Source: Nitrososphaeraceae archaeon | GTDB taxonomy: Archaea > Thermoproteota > Nitrososphaeria > Nitrososphaerales > Nitrososphaeraceae | Direction: 5' to 3' | DNA: 60,019 bases | Assembly (NCBI GenBank): GCA_013114725.1 | Contig: QCWD01000002.1 | Location: 1-60,019 of the forward strand | Shown: in pieces, positions 44,676-53,955 of the stretch | Position numbering within the stretch: position 1 is the stretch's first letter | How the letters are laid out: each line of letters starts with the position of its first letter | Position numbers and translations under genes: made by a program | Notes under the pieces: model-generated | What the model was told of the DNA's origin: nothing | Databases searched by the model: none | Seen by the model: only the letters and a program-made list of their open reading frames with translations

Positions 44676-45488
44676 ATGTCGAGATTTTTTGATCCCCATA
44701 TTCATATGTATTCTAGAACGACAGATGATTATGAAGCTATGTCAAAAGCAGGTATTGAAGTAATAGTTCAGCCATCGTTCTGGTTAGGAAGTCCAAGAAC
44801 TTCAGTAGGATCGTTTATTGATTATTGGGAACATATGATCTCATTTGAATCTTCCAGAGCAAAAGAATATGGTATAGAACATTTTGTATGTATATCAGTT
44901 AATCCTAAAGAAGCGATAGAAAGACCACTTGCAGTAGACGCTATGAAACCAATGATCAATTTTTTGAATAGAGATAGAGTAGTAGCCATTGGTGAAATAG
45001 GATATAACTTAATTAATGAATTGGAAGAAGAGATTTTCATTCATCATATGGAAATTGCGTTTGAAAAAGATATGTTAATGATGATTCATCTGCCACATGA
45101 AAACAAAAAAGTAGGAATGGAAAAAATAGAAAACATATTTGTATCTGGAATTGGAAAAAAATACGATCGAAACAAAATCCTAATTGATCATAATACAGAA
45201 GAAACTATAAAAAAAACATTGGAATTAGGTTTATGGGCAGGATTGTCAGTATATCCTCATACAAAACTAAGTCCTCAACGTGCAATAAACATCATCAACG
45301 AAAATGGCTCAGATAAGATAATGATAAATAGTGCTGCAGATTGGGGAATTTCAGATCCATTAAGTGTCCCACTTGTTGCTCGCGAAATGAGAATGAAAAG
45401 TATTACAAGAAACGAAATAGAAAAAGTGACCTTTTATAATGCCTATGAATTTTACAAACAATCTACAAAATTCACTTGGAAACCATGA
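44676..45488 (+). CDS. TatD-like metal-dependent hydrolase
   Basis: 270 aa, amidohydrolase-fold. It has the first metal site SRFFDPHIHMYSR (HxH), VVAIGEIGYNLINELEEEIF, MMIHLPHENKKVGMEKIENI, DHNTEETIKKTLELGLWAGL, and late SAADWGISDPLSVPLVAREM with the Asp ligand. The substrate is unknown. It is 14 nt upstream of a TIM-barrel isomerase-like gene. In some bacteria and algae TatD-like and sugar-isomerase-like proteins pair in eboB/eboE metabolite-export clusters; that link here is only a suggestion. Confidence 0.8.
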   Translation: MSRFFDPHIHMYSRTTDDYEAMSKAGIEVIVQPSFWLGSPRTSVGSFIDYWEHMISFESSRAKEYGIEHFVCISVNPKEAIERPLAVDAMKPMINFLNRDRVVAIGEIGYNLINELEEEIFIHHMEIAFEKDMLMMIHLPHENKKVGMEKIENIFVSGIGKKYDRNKILIDHNTEETIKKTLELGLWAGLSVYPHTKLSPQRAINIINENGSDKIMINSAADWGISDPLSVPLVAREMRMKSITRNEIEKVTFYNAYEFYKQSTKFTWKP

Positions 45489-45502
45489 GGAATTAGTTAT
45501 AT

Positions 45503-46357
45503 ATGAAATTAGCATTTAGTACAAATGCATTTAAAAAATATAGATTAGAAAAATCAATTGAGATTATAGGAAATATCGGTTATGAAGGTGTGGAATTATT
45601 ATGTGATATACCTCATGCATATCCTAAAAATATGAATGAAAGGTCAATTCAAAATTTGAAATTTTTAGTAGAAAAGTCAAAAATGAAAATATCAAATCTT
45701 AATGCATTTACTCTGTATGCTATATCTGATGTTTATCATCCATCATGGATAGAACATAATGATAATTTTAGAAATATCAGAGTTGATCATACAATAGAAT
45801 GTATAAAGATGGCAAAGAAACTTGGTGCAAAAAATATTTCAACTGAACCAGGAGGGCCGATTTATGAAAATAATGTTAAATTATCAAATGGAGAAATAAA
45901 GGAGTTAAAGAAAAAGTTCTTTCTAGGAATTGAGGAAGTATTGCCATTTGCAGAAAAGGAAAAAATAAAAATTTTAATTGAACCTGAGCCAAGTTTACTA
46001 TTAGAAAATTCTAAAGATTTTTTAGAATTTATGAAAATGTTTGGTCCTTCGGATTATTTGAAATTAAATTTCGATATAGGACATTTTTATTGTGTTGGAG
46101 AAAATCTTGAGGCAACAATATACAAATTGGCAGACTACATAGAGCATTTTCATCTTGAAGATATAGGAGAAGATAGGGTACATAAACATCTTATTCCAGG
46201 AACAGGTTCTATAGATTTTCAATCGGTGTTTAAAGCCATAAATGAAATCGGATATAGAAATTTTGTTACTATTGAATTGTATCCGTATCAAGATAACCCT
46301 AAAGAAGCGGCTGAAAAATCATTCGGTTATATTAAAAAAATTTTATCCGATATATGA
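45503..46357 (+). CDS. Sugar phosphate isomerase/epimerase-type TIM barrel protein
   Basis: 284 aa, AP endonuclease 2/xylose isomerase-like barrel. It opens with MKLAFSTNAFKKYRLEKSIE, then IGYEGVELLCDIPHAYPKNM, AKKLGAKNISTEPGGPIYEN, IKILIEPEPSLLLENSKDFL, LNFDIGHFYCVGENLEATIY, HFHLEDIGEDRVHKHLIPG and NFVTIELYPYQDNPKEAAEK. These carry the metal-binding Glu, Asp and His residues of the family. The exact substrate is unknown. It follows the TatD-like gene by 14 nt and must be co-transcribed. Confidence 0.85.
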   Translation: MKLAFSTNAFKKYRLEKSIEIIGNIGYEGVELLCDIPHAYPKNMNERSIQNLKFLVEKSKMKISNLNAFTLYAISDVYHPSWIEHNDNFRNIRVDHTIECIKMAKKLGAKNISTEPGGPIYENNVKLSNGEIKELKKKFFLGIEEVLPFAEKEKIKILIEPEPSLLLENSKDFLEFMKMFGPSDYLKLNFDIGHFYCVGENLEATIYKLADYIEHFHLEDIGEDRVHKHLIPGTGSIDFQSVFKAINEIGYRNFVTIELYPYQDNPKEAAEKSFGYIKKILSDI

Positions 46358-46443
46358 TCTTTATAATTTAAGAATTTAAGAGAGGTTATTAAATAATATT
46401 TTTATCCCAAAACTCTAATAATGGGAACAAGAATATACCATAT

Positions 46444-46785
46444 ATGATTTCAACTACCAAATCGATAAAATATCTAAGATATAGAGATTTTGAGGATTTA
46501 TTTAAAATTATTTTAGCTCATTCACAATCTGCACTAGGTTTAATTCCGTTGGTATATCATGTAAAACTTAATGACATAGAGATATTGTTTATCCAAAATG
46601 GACCTCTTGGTAATGGAACAGTTCATTTTATTATTTGTAAGGAGGAAGTGAAAGGGAGATTCATAGATTTGCACAAAATGACAGGGGAATACAAATTTGT
46701 AGATGTAATAGGTTCTGATACCAAATCAATTTATGTACCAGTTTTAGAATTGGAAAAAACAACATTACAGTTTCCCATCCAATAG
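46444..46785 (+). CDS. Unknown 113-aa soluble protein
   Basis: A mixed alpha/beta protein with no cysteine-rich or membrane part except one Cys in IICKEEVKG. Strand-like stretches include LVYHVKLNDIEILFIQNGPL and EYKFVDVIGSDTKSIYVPVL. No family is recognised. It sits 86 nt after the TIM-barrel gene on the same strand, so it may belong to the same transcript. Confidence 0.55.
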   Translation: MISTTKSIKYLRYRDFEDLFKIILAHSQSALGLIPLVYHVKLNDIEILFIQNGPLGNGTVHFIICKEEVKGRFIDLHKMTGEYKFVDVIGSDTKSIYVPVLELEKTTLQFPIQ

Positions 46786-46867
46786 ATAAAAGAGATAATT
46801 GTTAAATACAATGTAATTTATTGATGGATAATGATATATCCAAATCCAATTTTTAATTTGAAGAGAT

Positions 46868-47641
46868 ATGAATTATTCTGAATTAATAACTGAATTAAAA
46901 AATTATAAAAAATATAATTTAACAGATGAAGAGAAATCTTTTATATATAAATTAATTACTGGACATGAAAGAACATTTAACATAAAGTCGTATTTAAGAA
47001 TCAAGAATCAGGAAACAAATTCTAGAGGTATTAACGAGAGAGCATTAAATCTTGAAAAGTATAACTTTATTGAAAATACAAAAGGAAAGTTCCTTACAAA
47101 AAGTACGAATTACAAAATAACATCATATGGTATTTTTTATATATTAACAAACATTAGCAATTATCCACCCCAATTTTTATCAAGATATAGTGAAAATATA
47201 ATTCTGCAATCATTGTTATTTCAATATTTTGATACAGGTACAATAAATTCCTGTACTTCAGAATTTTATTCCATAGTTACACATTATTTAAAACAATGTA
47301 CTAATCTGTTAAGTAATTTATTTGGAGAATTACTCAGTCAGGAGAATAATAAAGAGGATAAAGAGAAAAAAATTTTAAAAAAAATAGAAAAGGAATTGAC
47401 ATTTTATGCCAAATATTTGGTATTTAGAATAGTACTAACATACAGTGATTCTAATTTATTAGAGTTTGATAGAAACGTCACAGATGATACAAAGGTAATA
47501 ATTTACGAGATGGAAAACAAGATGAAATTATTACTCTCCAGAGATAGTAAATTTATCAAGCAATTAGAGATCGTCAATAAAGAATTTAATGAAGGATGTA
47601 AAGAAATTTTTGAAAATAACAGACTTAATGAATCATTATAA
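46868..47641 (+). CDS. Winged-helix-like protein with a helical C-terminus
   Basis: 257 aa. Residues about 15-95 look like a winged helix: LTDEEKSFIYKLI, NSRGINERALNLEKYNFIE, and a wing with TKSTNYKITSYGIFYILTNI. The remaining 160 residues are alpha-helical and highly charged. Related thaumarchaeal proteins are probable DNA-binding regulators, but no known family is identified. It is convergent with the second heme A synthase gene. Confidence 0.5.
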   Translation: MNYSELITELKNYKKYNLTDEEKSFIYKLITGHERTFNIKSYLRIKNQETNSRGINERALNLEKYNFIENTKGKFLTKSTNYKITSYGIFYILTNISNYPPQFLSRYSENIILQSLLFQYFDTGTINSCTSEFYSIVTHYLKQCTNLLSNLFGELLSQENNKEDKEKKILKKIEKELTFYAKYLVFRIVLTYSDSNLLEFDRNVTDDTKVIIYEMENKMKLLLSRDSKFIKQLEIVNKEFNEGCKEIFENNRLNESL

Positions 47642-47656
47642 AATTTTATAATGTTT

Positions 47657-48115
47657 TTAAAAAAGTATTGATTTTTTGATATTCCGGTATGAAAAAAGAA
47701 AAGTCATGAGCAAAGCCGAAAATAAAAGGATTCCTGTTGATAAATGTATTGCAACCAATATTGCATGTAATTTTGAATTGACTACCAACATTCCCATTAA
47801 AATCTGAATGATTACTAAAATACATGCAATTATTGCAGGCTTTTTTACATTTTTCACGTTTCTTTTAATTGAATATAAAGTGGTAACAAAAATTAATATT
47901 CCAGTTACAATAACAAGAGTCCTATGCACATGTTCAAAAAAATATTCTGGAGGGGGCAAGTTAAAACCATTTGGACATAAAGGCCAATCAGGACAAGATA
48001 AACCCTGATGTGATGAGGATATATAAACTCCAAGTAGCATGACAGAAAATAATAAAGACAATGATAGAAATGATAGCCAAACTAGTGATCTTGATATTGA
48101 AATCTGTTTATCCAT
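47657..48115 (-). CDS. ctaA: Second half-size heme A synthase (COX15/CtaA)
   Basis: 152 aa, four membrane helices. It has the same layout as the copy at 22477: loop motif LSCPDWPLCPNGF with a cysteine pair, EHVHRTLVIVTG, and KLHAILVAIHLSTGILLF. The two differ enough to be old paralogues. Possible roles are a homodimer like the first copy, or a heterodimer rebuilding the eight-helix bacterial enzyme. It is not in an oxidase operon. Confidence 0.88.
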   Translation of the reverse strand: MDKQISISRSLVWLSFLSLSLLFSVMLLGVYISSSHQGLSCPDWPLCPNGFNLPPPEYFFEHVHRTLVIVTGILIFVTTLYSIKRNVKNVKKPAIIACILVIIQILMGMLVVNSKLHAILVAIHLSTGILLFSALLMTFLFSYRNIKKSILF

Positions 48116-48197
48116 TTGAGATGTAGATAAAATAAGATTGTTATTAATCTTGGGATCTAGATAGTTGTAAAAAATTTCAGATATGATTTAGCATAGT

Positions 48198-48824
48198 TTA
48201 TTTTCTCCTTGGAAGATTCCACCCATACTTCATAGAGATAAATCTAAACAAAATAATGATCCCAATTCCTATCAAACTGGAAATATTATAGTCCATTCCA
48301 ATATACAACAACATAAAAAAGATAGTGATTCCTATAAATGAAGAAGTAACGTACAACTCCTTTACAAAAATAAGAGGAGTTTCATTTACCAAGATATCTC
48401 TAATAATACCTCCACCAATTGCGGTAATAATTCCTGATAAGGCCATAATAATATAATTGAGGCCAAATAAGTTAAATGCGATGCCTGACCCTATTATACT
48501 AAAAACACCTAAACCGATAGCATCTAGTTTTATGAACAGGTCTTTATATTTTAATAAAGGATATATGTAAAATGTCAAAATTCCTGTCAATACGGTCATA
48601 ATTATATAAAAAGGATCAACAAAGGCATAAGGAGGAATTTTTCCTAATAATACGTCACGCATTACTCCACCAAAAAAACCGGTTATACTCGATAATACAA
48701 TAATCCCAAATAGATCATATTTATTCTCAATCGCTTTAAATGCACCAGTAAATGCAAAAATAATGGTACCGATAAGATCGAGAACATGGATAAAAAAAGG
48801 TAATGAAAAAAAGAAATCAGACAA
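48198..48824 (-). CDS. TRIC/YicG-type (UPF0126) channel family protein
   Basis: 208 aa, about seven membrane helices in two repeats of three. Each repeat carries the family's glycine-rich RD motif: SSITGFFGGVMRDVLLGKIP and IITAIGGGIIRDILVNETP. The prokaryotic TRIC family conducts potassium or other cations as trimers; individual members are little studied. The N-terminal FTGAFKAIENKYDLFGI is typical. It starts at the ATG at 48824 and stands alone. Confidence 0.88.
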   Translation of the reverse strand: MSDFFFSLPFFIHVLDLIGTIIFAFTGAFKAIENKYDLFGIIVLSSITGFFGGVMRDVLLGKIPPYAFVDPFYIIMTVLTGILTFYIYPLLKYKDLFIKLDAIGLGVFSIIGSGIAFNLFGLNYIIMALSGIITAIGGGIIRDILVNETPLIFVKELYVTSSFIGITIFFMLLYIGMDYNISSLIGIGIIILFRFISMKYGWNLPRRK

Positions 48825-48919
48825 AATAATTATTATTATGAAAAAATATTATTAATATTAAGTTATATTATTGACAAATAGTAAAATTTCATCAAATAAA
48901 TAAAATTAAGGTTAACAAG

Positions 48920-50497
48920 TCATTGGATAATGGTCTGGTTTTGTTCCCGCATAAATTGAGTCAAATAGTAAGGTCCTCCGGAACCTTTACCTGTTGTGCC
49001 TGAATCTTTCCAACCACCAAAGGACTGACATCCTACCATTGCACCAGTTGTAGAACTATGAGGTCTATTTACATAAACAACTCCAGATTCGATTGATGTT
49101 AAAAATTCATTGATTTCGGATTTATTCTTGCTGTAAAGGCCAGCTGTCAATCCGTACTCTGATGAATTACATTTTTTGATCGCATCAGAAAATTTTTCAT
49201 AACCAAATACGCATAAAATTGGTAAGAATAATTCTTGTTTAAAATGAATATGATCGGTGTTTTTTTCATCAACTTTAATAATCGTGGGTTCCACATAGTA
49301 ACCAAATTTTAATTCGTTGTCTTTTTTTATCGAGCCACCGAGCAGTACTTTCCCATATTTCTGTACTAATTTCATATATTTGATATACCTTGAATAAGAT
49401 TCTGAATTTATCACTGGACCCATATAGGTTTGAGAGTATAACGGATTTCCAACTTTTATTGATTTTGTCTTTTCAACCAAACTTGAAATGAATTTTTCTT
49501 TAATATCATTTTGCACGTATATTCTGGAACATGCACTACATTTTTGACCAGAATAAGAAAACGCGGCCTGCATTACTCCAGAGGCAGCCATGTTTATATT
49601 TGCATTCTCTGTTACTATTGTAGGATTTTTACCACCAAGTTCAGCGATAATTGGTTTTGGTTTTATCATTATCGATTGCTGCATTAATTTATGACCTGTT
49701 TCTTTAGAACCTGTAAAAGCAATGCCAGAAATTTTTGGATTTTCAACTATTGTTTTACCGATTTCTTCACTATTTCCGGTAATATAGTTCACTACCCCAG
49801 GAGGTAATCCATTTTCGATCATAATTTCAATTATTTTATAACCTACAATAGGTGTAAGACTAGAAGGTTTAATTAATACGGTATTACCTGTTATTAAAGC
49901 TCCTACACTCATACCAACTAAAATAGCAACTGGAAAATTAAACGGAGAAATAATTGCCCATACCCCATACGGTTTCATAACACTTTTGTTATGTTCTCTT
50001 TTATTATTACTATTTGTATCGTTTATAAATCCGTTATTTCTTTTTAATTGATCACAATAATAAAGAATAAAATCTATTGCTTCATCAACGTCGGCCATAG
50101 CTTCAAGTCGATTTTTTCCGTTTTCATATGTCATCAATGCTGTCAGTTCAAATTTTTTTGATCTCATAACATTGGCAATTTTAGTGAAAAGTTTTACTCT
50201 AGTTTTATAATCTAGACTACCCCAACTTTTAAATGCCTTTTCTGCACAATTAATTGCATCAATAGTATTATTTGAAGTACATTTTTGTACCTTTCCCAAA
50301 GATATCCTACTATCAATAGGAGAAATTACTTCAGAAACATTTTCGGTAGTAATTTTTTTATTATCTATAATTAAGGGATATATTTGTCCAAATTGAGAAG
50401 ATATCAACTTTGTAGCGTAATCATATTTTTGATCAAATAGTTTTTCCTTACCTTGTTTAACATATTTGAAAAATGTTTGTTCATTAGAAAATGTCAT
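48920..50497 (-). CDS. 1-Pyrroline-5-carboxylate dehydrogenase (aldehyde dehydrogenase family)
   Basis: 525 aa. It oxidises glutamate semialdehyde/P5C to glutamate with NAD. Visible are the cofactor region VWAIISPFNFPVAILVG and NTVLIKPSSLTP, ISGIAFTGSKETGHKL, the catalytic Glu in IIAELGGKNPTIV, and the catalytic Cys in AFSYSGQKCSACSRIYV (near residue 317). The C-terminal VYVNRPHSSTTGAMVGCQSF and GGWKDSGTTGKGSGGPYYL fit P5CDH/RocA rather than general ALDH. It is divergent from a class III aminotransferase that could feed it. Confidence 0.88.
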   Translation of the reverse strand: MTFSNEQTFFKYVKQGKEKLFDQKYDYATKLISSQFGQIYPLIIDNKKITTENVSEVISPIDSRISLGKVQKCTSNNTIDAINCAEKAFKSWGSLDYKTRVKLFTKIANVMRSKKFELTALMTYENGKNRLEAMADVDEAIDFILYYCDQLKRNNGFINDTNSNNKREHNKSVMKPYGVWAIISPFNFPVAILVGMSVGALITGNTVLIKPSSLTPIVGYKIIEIMIENGLPPGVVNYITGNSEEIGKTIVENPKISGIAFTGSKETGHKLMQQSIMIKPKPIIAELGGKNPTIVTENANINMAASGVMQAAFSYSGQKCSACSRIYVQNDIKEKFISSLVEKTKSIKVGNPLYSQTYMGPVINSESYSRYIKYMKLVQKYGKVLLGGSIKKDNELKFGYYVEPTIIKVDEKNTDHIHFKQELFLPILCVFGYEKFSDAIKKCNSSEYGLTAGLYSKNKSEINEFLTSIESGVVYVNRPHSSTTGAMVGCQSFGGWKDSGTTGKGSGGPYYLTQFMREQNQTIIQ

Positions 50498-50641
50498 AAG
50501 ATATAATCCAGATTCGCTCTTAAAAATATTTGTAAATATTTGAAAGGAACCAGCCCAGAGATTTTATACATTAAAAATAGTTTGTTTAATGTGAATAATT
50601 AATAATTTAAATGTGATTACCGTGACTTACAATTTAGGATT

Positions 50642-51856
50642 TTGAATAATTTTACAAGGAAAAAGTCAAATAAAATGATAAATGATTTTAAGAAGATAAT
50701 TTATGATTCAACTTTCTGTTACAATTTGGTAATCAGAAATGGTGAAGGTTGCATAATTGAAGATATTGATGGTAACAAGTATATTGATTTCACATCCAAT
50801 ATTGCGGCATCACCATTAGGATATGCGCATCCTGAGGTCATGAGAGTATTAAAAGAATATGCAAATAACGGCGTGAATAAAATAGCAGGTCAGGATTTTT
50901 ATTGTGAAGAACACTTTCAGATTGCAAAAAAATTATTATCAATTTCTCCTAACGGTTTTAAAGCTTTTCTAGTCAATTCCGGTGCTGAAGCGGTAGAGAA
51001 TTCATTAAAACTTGCGTACAAGAAAAAAGGTCCTTTGCCTGGAATATCTTTTGAAAAGAGTTTTCATGGTAGAACTCTGGGAGCATTAAGTGTCACATCA
51101 AGTAAAGATGTACAAAAAAACAATTTTCCTGAACTTCCAGTTAAACGATTAAAATTCTGCACAAATGAAATAGATCCAGAGATAGATAGAATAGAAAGAA
51201 TAATAAAAAATAATAAAATTGCGTTTATCATAACTGAAATAATTCAAGGAGAAGGAGGAATATTTATTGCAAGTAATAGATTTATCAAAGAAATTTCAAA
51301 GATAGCAAAAAATTATGATGTACCACTAATTTTTGACGAAGTACAAACTGGATTGGGTAGAACGGGCAAATGGTGGGCATATCAACATTATGGCGTATTA
51401 CCAAATATTATAACGACTGCAAAGGCGTTACAGGTAGGTGCTGTAACTTTCGAAAATAAATATGATCCTATGGAAAGAGGAGTATTATCAAGTACTTGGG
51501 GAGGTGGCGGTAGAATAGACATGGCAATAGGGGCCAAAATGATCGATGTAATAGAAAGAGATGGTCTACTAGAGAATTCCTGTAAAATGGGAAATAAAAT
51601 AATAAAACAATTAATGGAATTTACTGGCCAAGAAATCATCCATGATGTTAGAGGAAAAGGTTTGATGATAGGAATAGAAGTCTCAAAGCAAGATTTTCGA
51701 GACAAGATAATTTTGAATTTGTTTAAAAAAGGGCTATTGGTTTTGCCTGCCGGAGAAAAAACGATTAGAATACTTCCCCCTTTAATAATAGATGAAAAAA
51801 CTATCTCAGAAGGATTGGAAATATTTCATCAGGTAATAAAAAAATTTAATAGATAA
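50642..51856 (+). CDS. Class III aminotransferase (ornithine/4-aminobutyrate type)
   Basis: 404 aa, PLP fold type I. It has IEDIDGNKYIDFTSNIAASP, FKAFLVNSGAEAVENSLKLA, FEKSFHGRTLGALSVTS, ITEIIQGEGGIFIASNRFIK, PLIFDEVQTGLGRTGKWWAY and the PLP Lys in IITTAKALQVGAVTF. Its divergent partner is P5C dehydrogenase, so ornithine to glutamate semialdehyde is the most economical reading, with GABA or lysine transamination as alternatives. Start TTG at 50642 or ATG at 50675. Confidence 0.88.
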   Translation: MNNFTRKKSNKMINDFKKIIYDSTFCYNLVIRNGEGCIIEDIDGNKYIDFTSNIAASPLGYAHPEVMRVLKEYANNGVNKIAGQDFYCEEHFQIAKKLLSISPNGFKAFLVNSGAEAVENSLKLAYKKKGPLPGISFEKSFHGRTLGALSVTSSKDVQKNNFPELPVKRLKFCTNEIDPEIDRIERIIKNNKIAFIITEIIQGEGGIFIASNRFIKEISKIAKNYDVPLIFDEVQTGLGRTGKWWAYQHYGVLPNIITTAKALQVGAVTFENKYDPMERGVLSSTWGGGGRIDMAIGAKMIDVIERDGLLENSCKMGNKIIKQLMEFTGQEIIHDVRGKGLMIGIEVSKQDFRDKIILNLFKKGLLVLPAGEKTIRILPPLIIDEKTISEGLEIFHQVIKKFNR

Positions 51857-51878
51857 TTTAATTTCTGGTAAAAATCAA

Positions 51879-53138
51879 TTAATAGGAAGAATAGTCGTTT
51901 CCAAGAATTGCAGATGCAATTTTTAATTCCAAGACTTCGTTAGTTCCTTCGTAAATAGTCGTCGCTCGAGTATCTAAAAAATGTTTTGCAACCCTAGAAG
52001 TTTTTTTGTATCCTGCAGAACCAAAAATTTGAATTGATCGATTTGCACAATCAAATGCAGTATTAGTTGCATGAAATTTTGCTATAGCAGCTAACCTATC
52101 AGCTTCAAATCTTAATTTTTTGTAAATTTCGTTATCTCGATTCAACTTTGAAATCCATGTTTTATTATTTGTCTTAAATTCTATCAAATATTCATGTAAT
52201 TTTTGTCTTGCACAACCTGCTCTATAAACTAACCATTTTGAGGTTTCTATCGAAATTGCTATTTGGGAAATATGATGTTGAATCAATTGTTTTTTGGCTA
52301 TAACAGAACCATGTTGTTTCCTTGATTTACTATAAGTTACTACTTCATTAAGGCAATCTTGCATTACACCGATAGATCCCGCGGCTACACTTAATCGCCC
52401 GTCGATTAAAGCACTATATGCTATATTCAACCCTTGACCTTTTAAGCCAATCAGGTTTTTTTTTGGAATAATACAATTATTGAAAAAAATTTCTGCATTT
52501 TTAACCGTAAGCAATCCCATTTTATTTTTCATTTCAATGGTTTCGATATTTTGAGAATCCATTTCAACAATAAATGCAGAAATTTTATTAGTTCCCTTTT
52601 CTCTTGCATATGTTGTTATTATTTTTGCAAATGTACCATTTCCAATCCAATGCTTTTTTCCACGTAAAACAAAATAAGTTCCACAATCTTCATATTCAGT
52701 TACCAAAGATGCGGGGTCACTTCCCGCTTCTGGTTCTGTTAGGGCAAATCCCATTATAGATTTGCCATTTGTTGTATTTGTCAAGTATTCTTTATTTTGT
52801 TCTTCGTTACCCCAATTTTGAAGTACGAGTTGTCCTATTGAGGTATGAGCGGATAAAAACGTCCGTATAGAACTTCCTTCCTCTCCGATACGTTCAATTG
52901 ATAAAAGATATGTTAGCATATCATAGCCAAGACCGCCATATTGTTTTGAAATAGGACATCCAAGCATTCCAATTTTATTAAATTCAGGTATAAGTTTTTC
53001 ATTAAATTTTTCTAAAAGATAGGATTCCTCTTCAAATTTTCGTAAATTTCTACATGAATTATCAACTTTGGATATAAAATCAATTTGAGATTTACTCATC
53101 TCAAAATTCATTCTTGATAAATTCAGATAATCTTTCAT
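51879..53138 (-). CDS. Acyl-CoA dehydrogenase
   Basis: 419 aa, FAD flavoenzyme that makes an enoyl-CoA. It has GFALTEPEAGSDPASLVTEY, the second beta motif FVLRGKKHWIGNGTFA, GRLSVAAGSIGVMQDCLNEV, and the C-terminal catalytic Glu in TTIYEGTNEVLELKIA with FGSAGYKKTSRVAKHFLDTR. A stretch of about 27 extra residues (KLHEYLIEFKTNNKTWISKL...) is inserted after LVYRAGCARQ. The acyl chain is unknown; with the neighbouring aminotransferase and P5CDH it suggests amino-acid breakdown. The electron acceptor (ETF) is not in the window. Confidence 0.9.
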   Translation of the reverse strand: MKDYLNLSRMNFEMSKSQIDFISKVDNSCRNLRKFEEESYLLEKFNEKLIPEFNKIGMLGCPISKQYGGLGYDMLTYLLSIERIGEEGSSIRTFLSAHTSIGQLVLQNWGNEEQNKEYLTNTTNGKSIMGFALTEPEAGSDPASLVTEYEDCGTYFVLRGKKHWIGNGTFAKIITTYAREKGTNKISAFIVEMDSQNIETIEMKNKMGLLTVKNAEIFFNNCIIPKKNLIGLKGQGLNIAYSALIDGRLSVAAGSIGVMQDCLNEVVTYSKSRKQHGSVIAKKQLIQHHISQIAISIETSKWLVYRAGCARQKLHEYLIEFKTNNKTWISKLNRDNEIYKKLRFEADRLAAIAKFHATNTAFDCANRSIQIFGSAGYKKTSRVAKHFLDTRATTIYEGTNEVLELKIASAILGNDYSSY

Positions 53139-53240
53139 AAACCTATAATAAATAATAAGTATAAAAATTTAAAATCGTAAAAAAAAGACTCAACATATGT
53201 TATATATATCTAATTTACAAAATAAATAATTGATAATCAC

Positions 53241-53807
53241 ATGGATCTTTCTAGAAACATAGTTTATCTTGAAATAATGATAATAGCATCTATTTCAACG
53301 ATAGCAGTTATATACTCAAACCAGTTCGAGATTTTTGCCCAACAATTAGGCGATGGCCATAACATGCCAACATCAAGTATTGGAGATAGACAAATAATGT
53401 TTAATTTTACAACTGAACCATCCGAACTAAAAGCGGGATCTCAATTATTTCTAGATTTTGCATTAATGGACAACAAAACTGGAGAAAATGTACCACATAC
53501 TACATATCTTACTAGTATTTTAAAGGATGAAACAAGACTATTTACTGGAACGTTACATTCACATGATGGTCAAATAAAAGTACAATTTGTACCATCTGAA
53601 ATAGAATCATATAAAATTAACGCAAACTACGATTTGCTATCAGCTAGTTATGTTTCGGATTTTGGCAGTCCTATAAAAGTGGATGGAAATGTATTTCTGA
53701 CACCGGGAGATTACACAGTGATAGTAGAAGTAACAGGAGTTGATTTTGATAATTTATTCTTACCAGAGCCAATAAAATATGAATTTCAAATCAAAGTCAA
53801 TCCGTAA
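53241..53807 (+). CDS. Exported single-domain beta protein (FixH/CopC-like)
   Basis: 188 aa. It has a signal segment (IVYLEIMIIASISTIAVIYS) and then one beta-sandwich domain: IMFNFTTEPSELKAGSQLFL, FALMDNKTGENVPHTTYLTS, LFTGTLHSHDGQIKVQFVP and FLTPGDYTVIVEVTGVDFD. The layout resembles YtkA/CopC-like exported domains, and the HSHDG piece could bind metal (inference). It stands before the BASS transporter and the HtrA/MCO cluster on the same strand. Confidence 0.6.
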   Translation: MDLSRNIVYLEIMIIASISTIAVIYSNQFEIFAQQLGDGHNMPTSSIGDRQIMFNFTTEPSELKAGSQLFLDFALMDNKTGENVPHTTYLTSILKDETRLFTGTLHSHDGQIKVQFVPSEIESYKINANYDLLSASYVSDFGSPIKVDGNVFLTPGDYTVIVEVTGVDFDNLFLPEPIKYEFQIKVNP

Positions 53808-53955
53808 GGATTAATAAAAATATAGTACTGACGAAATAATAAAATAAATTATTTTTTGACAGTTTAGTCTCAATATAATTTGAGGTTGCAAGATACATTA
53901 CTTAATTTCTTTTGACTAAAATAATTAAATCAAATGAAAGAAAAAGAATGAATCG

